Part shown: one piece after another, positions 27,349-33,230 of the stretch
How positions within the stretch are numbered: position 1 is the first letter of the stretch
Layout of the letters: each line of letters opens with the position of its first letter
From: Accumulibacter sp.
Lineage (GTDB): Bacteria; Pseudomonadota; Gammaproteobacteria; Burkholderiales; Rhodocyclaceae
Reading direction: 5' to 3'
DNA length: 33,230 nucleotides
Assembly (NCBI RefSeq): GCF_023806625.1
Contig: NZ_JAMTDX010000022.1
Span: forward strand, 1 to 33,230
Position numbers and translations under genes: made by a program
The notes under the pieces: generated by a model
What the model saw: the letters and a program-made list of their open reading frames with translations, nothing else
What the model was told of the DNA's origin: nothing
Databases searched by the model: none

Positions 27349-28503
27349 ATGGGGATCAGGGGATCGATGGGTGGGCTGCTTGCGGTTCTGGGATGGGCTC
27401 TGGCCGCGGGCGTCCAGGCGGACATCAATGTCGGGGTCACGCTCTCGGCGACCGGCCCGGCGGCGTCACTGGGCATTCCCGAGAAGAACACGATCGCCCT
27501 GCTGCCGGCGACCATCGCCGGGCAGAAGGTCAATTACATCGTCCTCGACGATGCCTCGGATACGACGACGGCGGTCAAGAATGCGCGCAAGCTGATCGCC
27601 GAGGACAAGGTCGATGTGATCATCGGGTCGACGACGACGCCGAATTCGCTGGCCATGATCGACGTCGTCGCCGAGGCCGAGACGCCGATGATCTCGATGG
27701 CCGCCGGAGCCAAAATCATTGAACCGATGGATGCGAAGCGGGCCTGGGTCTTCAAGACCCCGCAGAACGACGCGCAGATGGCTACGGCGATCGTCGAGCA
27801 CATGACCAACAACAACGTCAGGACCGTGGCTTACATCGGCTTTGCCGACGCTTACGGCGAGGGCTGGTGGAACGAGTTCTCGAAGATTGCCGAGGTGCGC
27901 AAGATCCAGATCGTCGCCAACGAACGGTTCAATCGTGGGGACACGTCGGTCACCGGTCAGGTCCTGAAGATCATCGCCGCCAAGCCCGACGCGGTACTGA
28001 TCGGCGGGGCGGGCACACCGGCTGCATTGCCGCAGAAGTCACTCAAGGAGAAGGGCTACAAGGGAATCATCTACCAGACGCACGGGGTGGCCAACGCCGA
28101 CTTCCTGCGGGTCTGCGGGAAGGATTGCGAGGGAACCTTCCTGCCGGCCGGGCCGGTGCTCGTCGCCGCCCAGTTGCCGGACAGCAACCCGATCAAGAAG
28201 GCCGCGCTCGAGTACCTCGGCAAGTACGAGGCGGTGCATGGCAAGGGCAGCGTGTCGACCTTCGGCGCGCACGCCTGGGACGCAACCAAACTGCTGGTCA
28301 GCGCCGTTCCCGAAGCGCTCAGGAAGGCGCAGCCTGGTACTCCGGAATTCCGCAAGGCGCTGCGCGACGCACTCGAAAAGACCAGGAACCTGACCGCAAC
28401 CCACGGCGTGTTCAACATGAGTCCTCAGGATCATCTCGGCTTCGACCAGCGCGCGCGAGTCATGGTCAGAATTGACGGGGGCACCTGGAAGCTCGTCCAG
28501 TAA
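27349..28503 (+). CDS. ABC transporter substrate-binding protein, branched-chain amino acid type
   Basis: A 384-residue periplasmic binding protein of the LivJ/LivK class. A signal peptide (about 1-24, ending AAGVQA) precedes DINVGVTLSATGPAASLGIPEKN, the typical first strand and ligand loop. The body shows the type I periplasmic fold (IIGSTTTPNSLAM, MISMAAGA, GFADAYGEGWW). Two cysteines in VCGKDCEG may form a disulfide. It leads the transporter operon 28603-32161. The ligand is probably an amino acid, amide or related small molecule; the family is also used for urea and aromatic acids. Confidence 0.93.
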   Translation: MGIRGSMGGLLAVLGWALAAGVQADINVGVTLSATGPAASLGIPEKNTIALLPATIAGQKVNYIVLDDASDTTTAVKNARKLIAEDKVDVIIGSTTTPNSLAMIDVVAEAETPMISMAAGAKIIEPMDAKRAWVFKTPQNDAQMATAIVEHMTNNNVRTVAYIGFADAYGEGWWNEFSKIAEVRKIQIVANERFNRGDTSVTGQVLKIIAAKPDAVLIGGAGTPAALPQKSLKEKGYKGIIYQTHGVANADFLRVCGKDCEGTFLPAGPVLVAAQLPDSNPIKKAALEYLGKYEAVHGKGSVSTFGAHAWDATKLLVSAVPEALRKAQPGTPEFRKALRDALEKTRNLTATHGVFNMSPQDHLGFDQRARVMVRIDGGTWKLVQ

Positions 28504-28602
28504 GCGTAGGCCAGGCATCGCGAGGCTCGTCCGGAGCGGTCGCAGTCTGCCTGGATCCGTTGGGGCGGCAGCTGGCCATGGTGCGCCGGGAAGAATGGGT
28601 CG

Positions 28603-29637
28603 ATGAATCTGCAGATCGCATTGCTGCTGGGCCAGGACGGCGTGACCAGCGGGGCCATCTATGCCTTGCTGGCGTTGGCGCTGGTTCTCGTTTTCGCGGT
28701 CACGCGAGTGATCTTCATCCCGCAGGGCGAGTTTGTCGCCTTCGGGGCGCTGACCCTGGCCGGCCTTCAGGCCGATCGGCTACCGGGGACCATCTGGCTG
28801 CTGCTCGCTCTCGGGACTGCGATCGCGCTGGTCGAAGGCGGGGCGGCCCTACGCCAGAGACGCTACCGCCGGATTCCCCTGATCCTCCTGGTCAACTGCG
28901 CGGCTCCGCTGCTGCTGGCTGGTGCGCTGGTGGCGGTATCGCCGGCGGGGCTGCCATTGCCGATCCAGGTGCTGCTGGCGCTGATGCTCGTCGTGCCGCT
29001 CGGTCCGATGATCTATCGCCTGGTCTACCAGCCAGTCGCCGAGGTCTCGGTGCTCGCGCTGCTGATCGTTTCCGTCGCCGTGCACGTCACGCTGATCGGG
29101 CTCGGCCTCTTCTTCTTCGGCGCCGAGGGTTCGCGTACACCAGCGTTCACCGAGGTGAGCTTCGAGTTTGGTGAAGCCGTGCTCCAGGGACAGACGATTC
29201 TGGTCGTCGTCGCCAGTCTGGTGCTGATCATCGCCCTCTACTTCTTCTTCGAGCGGACGCTCTACGGCAAGGCCCTGCGGGCGACGGCGATGAACCGTAC
29301 GGGCGCTCGACTGATGGGCATCTCCGGTCAGTTGGCGGGGATGCTGTCGTTCACGTTGGCGGCAGCGATCGGAGCGTTTTCGGGAATTCTGATCTCGCCG
29401 ATCACGACGATCTACTACGATTCGGGTTTCCTGATCGGCCTCAAGGGTTTCGTCGGTGCGATCATTGGCGGGTTGGCCAGCTACCCCGTGGCCGCAGCCG
29501 GCGCCGTCCTGGTCGGGCTGCTCGAGTCGTATTCCTCATTTTGGGCGAGCGCCTTCAAGGAAGTGATCGTGTTCACGCTGATCCTGCCGGTCCTGCTCTG
29601 GCGCTCGCTGACGACGCGTCACCCGGAGGAGGGATGA
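28603..29637 (+). CDS. livH: Branched-chain amino acid ABC transporter permease (LivH-like)
   Basis: A 344-residue inner-membrane permease. [32 protein letters not shown] at the N-terminus and [25 protein letters not shown] with [30 protein letters not shown] near the C-terminus are LivH landmarks. It is some 40-50 residues longer than typical LivH because of extra hydrophobic sequence at about 60-120. Its stop overlaps the next start (ATGA). The gap of about 100 bases after the binding-protein gene holds no gene. Confidence 0.93.
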   Translation: MNLQIALLLGQDGVTSGAIYALLALALVLVFAVTRVIFIPQGEFVAFGALTLAGLQADRLPGTIWLLLALGTAIALVEGGAALRQRRYRRIPLILLVNCAAPLLLAGALVAVSPAGLPLPIQVLLALMLVVPLGPMIYRLVYQPVAEVSVLALLIVSVAVHVTLIGLGLFFFGAEGSRTPAFTEVSFEFGEAVLQGQTILVVVASLVLIIALYFFFERTLYGKALRATAMNRTGARLMGISGQLAGMLSFTLAAAIGAFSGILISPITTIYYDSGFLIGLKGFVGAIIGGLASYPVAAAGAVLVGLLESYSSFWASAFKEVIVFTLILPVLLWRSLTTRHPEEG

Positions 29638-31406
29638 GGCGCAGCCCCTACGACACCTACCTGCTGCTGCTCTTCGTCGGTGTCCTGGCCGTTGCGCCGG
29701 CGGTCCTGCCCGAGTTCTACGTTACCCTGCTGAACTACATCGGCCTTTATTCGATTGTCGCGCTCGGCCTGGTCATGCTCACCGGGGTCGGTGGCCTGAC
29801 CTCTTTCGGACAAGCTGCCTTCGCCGGCCTGGGGGCCTACACGTCAGCGGTCCTGACCACCGTCTACGGCGTTTCGCCCTGGTTGACGCTGCCCGCGGGC
29901 CTGCTGATCACCAGCCTCGTCGCCGTTTCGCTCGGTCTGGTGACTTTGCGGCTCTCGGGTCACTTTCTGCCACTGGGAACGATCGCCTGGGGAATCAGCC
30001 TGTATTACCTGTTTGGCAACATCGATGCTCTCGGGGGCCACACGGGAATCGCCGGAATCCCGCCCTTGCAGATCGGCGAAGTCGAATTGCGCTCGGGGCG
30101 CGACTTCTTCTACCTCATCTGGGCGGTGTTGCTCGGCACGGTGCTGGCCACGCGCAACCTTCTCGATTCGCGCGAGGGTCGCGCCATCCGGGCGCTCAAG
30201 GGCGGATCGGTCATGGCCGAGGCGATGGGGGTCGACACGCCGCGCTCCAAGATCGTCGTGTTCACCGTCGCCGCGCTGTACGCGGGGGTGTCGGGCTGGT
30301 TGTACGCGCACCTGCAACGCTTCGTCAATCCGACGCCGTTTTCGTTGACTCAGGGCATCGAGTACCTGTTCATGGCTGTCGTTGGCGGCGTCTCGCATGT
30401 CTGGGGAGCGATCGTCGGGGCCGGCCTGATCACCGTCCTGAAACAGTCGCTGCAGGACTGGTTGCCGCGTCTCCTGGGACAGAGCGGGAATTTCGAGGCC
30501 ATCGTCTTCGGGCTGCTGATGATCCTCGTCCTGCACCGGGCGCGCGACGGGGTCTGGCCGATGATCGATCGTCTGCTGCCGCAGCGCGTGTTGCATGGTT
30601 CGTTCAGTGGCGCCGAGGATCTGCCGCGCCGTCCACGACCGCAGGCGGGATCGGTGCTTCTCGAAGTGCACGACGGGAGCAAGCGCTTCGGTGGTCTCGT
30701 GGCCAACGATCGGGTCAGCTTTACCGTTCGGGCAGGCGAGGTCATGGCCCTGATCGGGCCCAACGGCGCCGGGAAGAGCACGATGTTCAACGGCATTTCC
30801 GGCGTCGACCCTTTGTCCTCGGGAACGGTCAGTTTTCGGGGTCAGCGCGTCGAGTCGCTGCCGGCACGCGACATCGCACGCCTGGGAATGAGCCGCACTT
30901 TCCAGCATGTTCGCCTGCTGCCAGGGATGACGGTGATCGAGAACGTGGCGATCGGAGCCCATCTGCGCGGGGGCAAGGGCTTCGTCGCCGCCGCCTGTCG
31001 TGCCGACCGGAGTGAGGAAGCGCGCCTGCTCAAGGAAGCCGCGAGGCAAATCGAGCGTTGCGGTCTGGCTGAGCAGATGTATGAATCAGCTGGCAGTCTG
31101 CCGCTGGGCAAGCAGCGCCTGGTCGAGATAGCCCGAGCGCTGGCCGCCGACCCCTGCCTGCTGCTTCTCGACGAGCCCGCGGCCGGTCTGCGCTTCCTCG
31201 AGAAACAGGCGCTTGCCGAACTGTTGAGACGGCTGCGCGACGAAGGGATCGGCATTCTGCTCGTCGAGCACGACATGGACTTCGTGATGGGGCTGGCTGA
31301 CCGTGTGATGGTCATGGAATTCGGCCAGAAGCTCGCATCGGGGCTGCCCGAAGAGGTGCAGAGAAACCCGCTGGTCGTCGAGGCGTACCTCGGAGGCGTC
31401 GAGTGA
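29634..31406 (+). CDS. livM-livG: Fused LivM permease - LivG ATPase
   Basis: One 590-residue polypeptide joins two subunits that are usually separate. Residues about 1-310 are a LivM-like permease ([45 protein letters not shown]). After a linker (about 315-345, RRPRPQ), residues about 346-590 are a LivG-like ATPase with Walker [10 protein letters not shown] (375-383), Walker [12 protein letters not shown] and switch VEHDMDFVM. The ABC signature reads LPLGKQ (about 489) in place of LSYGxQ, close to other LivG variants. ATG at 29634 overlaps the livH stop, and the stop overlaps livF. Confidence 0.94.
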   Translation: MRRSPYDTYLLLLFVGVLAVAPAVLPEFYVTLLNYIGLYSIVALGLVMLTGVGGLTSFGQAAFAGLGAYTSAVLTTVYGVSPWLTLPAGLLITSLVAVSLGLVTLRLSGHFLPLGTIAWGISLYYLFGNIDALGGHTGIAGIPPLQIGEVELRSGRDFFYLIWAVLLGTVLATRNLLDSREGRAIRALKGGSVMAEAMGVDTPRSKIVVFTVAALYAGVSGWLYAHLQRFVNPTPFSLTQGIEYLFMAVVGGVSHVWGAIVGAGLITVLKQSLQDWLPRLLGQSGNFEAIVFGLLMILVLHRARDGVWPMIDRLLPQRVLHGSFSGAEDLPRRPRPQAGSVLLEVHDGSKRFGGLVANDRVSFTVRAGEVMALIGPNGAGKSTMFNGISGVDPLSSGTVSFRGQRVESLPARDIARLGMSRTFQHVRLLPGMTVIENVAIGAHLRGGKGFVAAACRADRSEEARLLKEAARQIERCGLAEQMYESAGSLPLGKQRLVEIARALAADPCLLLLDEPAAGLRFLEKQALAELLRRLRDEGIGILLVEHDMDFVMGLADRVMVMEFGQKLASGLPEEVQRNPLVVEAYLGGVE

Positions 31407-32161
31407 GCAGTCTGGCAGTTGACGGCGAGAGGCCTGTGGTCCTCGAAGTGCGCGACCTCTCGGTCAGCTACGGCAAGGTCCAGGCGCTGCACGGCATTGC
31501 GCTCAAGGTGCACCGCGGCGAGATCGTCACTGTGATTGGTCCCAATGGCGCCGGCAAGACGACGCTCCTTTCGGCGTTGATCGGTCTTCTTCCGGCCTCC
31601 GGCGAGATCCTCTACCTCGGCGAGTACCAGGGCGCAGGCCGCAGCGTCGAGCAACTCGTGCGGCTGGGAATGACGCTCGTTCCCGAGAAGCGCGAACTGT
31701 TCTCGGAGATGAGTGTCGAGGACAATCTGCTGCTCGGGGCATTCGACCGCTATCGTGCCGGCCACCGGGACCAACTCGAGACGATGGACCAGGTGTTCGA
31801 CATCTTCCCGCGCCTGATGGAACGTCGGGAACAACTCGCCGGCACCCTCTCGGGCGGCGAGCGGCAGATGCTGGCCATGGGCAGGGCGCTGATGGCCAAG
31901 CCCCGCTTGTTGCTGCTCGACGAGCCGAGCCTCGGCCTGGCTCCGCTGATCATCAGGGAAATCTTCCGGACCATCGCTCAGCTGCGGAAGACCGGAGTGG
32001 CCATCCTCCTGGTCGAACAGAACGCTCGCGCAGCACTGCAGATCGCCGATTACGGCTACGTCCTCGAAACCGGAGAATTGTCGCTCGCAGGGCCCAGCAG
32101 TGCGCTGGCTACTGATCCCCGGGTGATCGCCAGTTACCTCGGCTTGGGAGGACGGCGCTAG
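31403..32161 (+). CDS. livF: Branched-chain amino acid ABC transporter ATPase (LivF-like)
   Basis: A 252-residue ABC ATPase, the second nucleotide-binding subunit of the transporter. Walker A GPNGAGKTT (46-54), signature LSGGERQ (149-155), Walker B LLLLDEP (169-175) and LLVEQNARAAL are intact, with VPEKRELFSEMSVEDNL typical of LivF. GTG start at 31403 overlaps the preceding stop. The stop codon lies at the centre of a 24-bp palindrome. Confidence 0.95.
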   Translation: MSSLAVDGERPVVLEVRDLSVSYGKVQALHGIALKVHRGEIVTVIGPNGAGKTTLLSALIGLLPASGEILYLGEYQGAGRSVEQLVRLGMTLVPEKRELFSEMSVEDNLLLGAFDRYRAGHRDQLETMDQVFDIFPRLMERREQLAGTLSGGERQMLAMGRALMAKPRLLLLDEPSLGLAPLIIREIFRTIAQLRKTGVAILLVEQNARAALQIADYGYVLETGELSLAGPSSALATDPRVIASYLGLGGRR

Positions 32162-32171
32162 CGCCGTCCTC
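32148..32171. repeat. 24-bp perfect palindrome over the livF stop codon
   Basis: GAGGACGGCGCT followed directly by its exact reverse complement AGCGCCGTCCTC. The TAG stop (32159-32161) sits at the centre. In RNA it would fold as about a 10-pair stem with a CTAG loop. No T-tract follows. It may stabilise or end the liv transcript. The following 32172-32310 has no gene. Confidence 0.7.
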
Positions 32172-32310
32172 GTCCCGGAGCTAGGCGGTGGCCAGGCAGC
32201 GCCAGCTTCAGGGCTGTTGCAAGATGGCGGTTGGCTCTGGGCTGTGCAGACTGCGGCGTTGCCTTGGTCGCCTGGTCGGTCCGTTCGTGAATCGTTGCGT
32301 GATGAACCGT

Positions 32311-32778
32311 TCAGGGCAGCCGAACGTGCAGACGATCCCCGGCGGAAGACTGGCCATGGGTATCGAGTATCTCCGTCCGCAGTTCCTGGTGCAGTTCGAG
32401 TCCCCAGCGGTTCATCGCCTCCGAGACGAGAATCGCCTCTCCGCCGTTGAGGCAGCCATCGGCGCGGATGATGTCGAGAATCGCCCTCAGGGTGTCCTTG
32501 CGCAACTGTGGCGAGCGGATGTCGTCGAGCAGGTGATCGATCAGTTCGCGATCGAGCTCGATCTGGCCGACGTTCGGCGCACGGGCGCACTGCAGAAGGT
32601 CGTCACAGAACTCGTGGATCACCCGATGAAGCGTCTCGGGGGAGATCTGCAGACGCTCGTAGAGCGCCTTCTTCTCGAGCAGGTCGATCTCGCGGTTGTC
32701 CAGGGCACCATCGGCGAGCAGGGCGAGCGACAGGACGCGTGAGACGGATTCGGCGCTATCCGTGGTGTAATGACGCAT
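32311..32778 (-). CDS. TerB-like helical protein
   Basis: A 155-residue, probably cytoplasmic, helical protein. Two related segments, LALLADGALDNREIDLLEK (about 18-36) and IIRADGCLNGGEAILVSEA (about 103-121), each carry the ADGxxxxxE pattern of the TerB/DjlA N-terminal fold, which is thought to bind metal. The function is unknown; resemblance to TerB does not by itself mean tellurite resistance. ATG at 32778 has GAGGAG followed by AAGACC, an excellent ribosome binding site; the frame extends to 32838 but this start is clear. It is divergent from the LysR gene. Confidence 0.75.
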   Translation of the reverse strand: MRHYTTDSAESVSRVLSLALLADGALDNREIDLLEKKALYERLQISPETLHRVIHEFCDDLLQCARAPNVGQIELDRELIDHLLDDIRSPQLRKDTLRAILDIIRADGCLNGGEAILVSEAMNRWGLELHQELRTEILDTHGQSSAGDRLHVRLP

Positions 32779-32907
32779 GGTCTTCTCCTCGTGTAAGTGT
32801 CCCGGATGTCTCGGTCCGATCCGTTTCCGGGGTTGCATAATTGTGGGGTCGATCCATGATAAAGTCCAATGAGATAAAGCAGCATAACAATTTGTCTCAA
32901 CTTATAC
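32779..32907. promoter_or_regulatory. Divergent intergenic region, AT-rich
   Basis: About 130 bases between divergent TerB-like and LysR genes. Bases 32836-32907 are markedly A/T-rich compared with the rest of the window, as expected for promoters and a LysR operator. Sequences such as TTGAGA (minus, near 32900) and CATGATAAAG (plus) could be promoter parts, but I cannot assign a clear -35/-10 pair or T-N11-A operator. Confidence 0.4.
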
Positions 32908-33230
32908 ATGACCCGCCGACGAATCACCTTCAGGCAGCTTGAGACCTTCGCCGTCGTCGCACGTCACAGAAGCTTCTCGAGGGCGGCCGCCGAACTCCAT
33001 CTGACTCAGCCGGCGGTCTCTCTGCAGATCAGACAGATCGCCGAGACTCTCGGGCTGCCGCTGTTCGAGCAACACGGCCGGGAAGCGACTCTGACGGCGG
33101 CAGGTCAGGAGATGCTCCGGACGGTGCGCGAACTCGACGACGTGTGGAACCGCTTCGAATCTGCGATAGCCGATCTCAAAGGTCTTCGGAAGGGCAGTCT
33201 GCGGCTTGCCGTCGTGACGACCGCGAAGAG
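32908..33230 (+). CDS. LysR family regulator, CbbR-like, 5' part only
   Basis: 107 codons before the window ends. The N-terminus is a winged helix-turn-helix: TFRQLETFAVVARHRSFSRA, ELHLTQPAVSLQIRQIAETL and GLPLFEQHGREATLTAAGQE. The linker helix is followed by LKGLRKGSLRLAVVTTAK, wording typical of CbbR, the LysR regulator of Calvin-cycle (RuBisCO) genes. If that holds, cbb genes may lie nearby outside the window. No strong ribosome binding site is seen before ATG 32908. The ligand-binding domain is cut off. Confidence 0.85.
   Translation, partial: MTRRRITFRQLETFAVVARHRSFSRAAAELHLTQPAVSLQIRQIAETLGLPLFEQHGREATLTAAGQEMLRTVRELDDVWNRFESAIADLKGLRKGSLRLAVVTTAK

Noticed and set aside
30842-32590. 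Minus-strand frame of 582 codons opposite livG-livF
   Set aside because: Antisense to clear ABC ATPases.

Overview
The window is GC-rich, densely packed bacterial chromosome. The first bases are the 5' end of a 16S rRNA gene on the minus strand, with a betaproteobacterial-type start (GCTGGCGGCATGCCTTACA). The gene neighbourhoods agree: tyrS ahead of an rRNA operon, yfhL-type ferredoxin/coaD/rsmD, a paired M16 peptidase unit, ftsY-ftsE-ftsX, argA beside yggX, and a giant DUF3683 FAD/Fe-S protein. I infer a Rhodocyclales-like betaproteobacterium. The two-domain polyphosphate:AMP phosphotransferase would suit a polyphosphate accumulator such as Candidatus Accumulibacter, but the species cannot be fixed from this sequence alone.

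Layout. 1-6175 is almost all minus strand: 16S rRNA (partial), its leader with boxB/boxA, a strong TATAAT promoter, tyrS, a ferredoxin, coaD, rsmD and two M16 peptidases (one catalytic, one lacking the zinc motif). 6243-8829 is the plus-strand ftsY-ftsE-ftsX operon with GTGA stop/start overlaps, followed by convergent dgkA and then rpiA. 10231-14946 is minus strand: rsmE, ppk2 (PAP), argA and yggX. The argA-yggX pair is split by a 562-bp segment bounded by 28-bp inverted repeats. That segment holds a hairpin/T-tract and a 104-codon unknown ORF, and is the most unusual item in the window. 15000-16434 holds a divergent thioredoxin-like gene and an inositol-monophosphatase-family gene. 16480-19268 is a MalY/PatB-type lyase and ilvA (minus). 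19440-26476 (plus) carries the 1291-residue FAD/Fe-S protein, a HIT protein, a 535-residue protein with a PilZ-like C-terminus, and tam. 26477-32161 (plus) is a TauE/SafE permease and a branched-chain-amino-acid-type ABC transporter in which LivM and LivG are fused. The window ends with a TerB-like gene (minus) divergent from a truncated CbbR-like LysR regulator (plus).

Most genes are housekeeping: translation and rRNA modification (tyrS, rsmD, rsmE, 16S), CoA synthesis, membrane protein targeting and division (ftsYEX), lipid recycling (dgkA), the pentose phosphate pathway (rpiA), arginine and isoleucine synthesis (argA, ilvA) and iron/oxidative stress (yggX). I found no CRISPR array, no tRNA, no recognisable transposase, no phage gene and no clear defence system. 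The best novelty candidates are the inverted-repeat insertion between argA and yggX, the polyphosphate enzyme with a charged tail, and the LivMG fusion.
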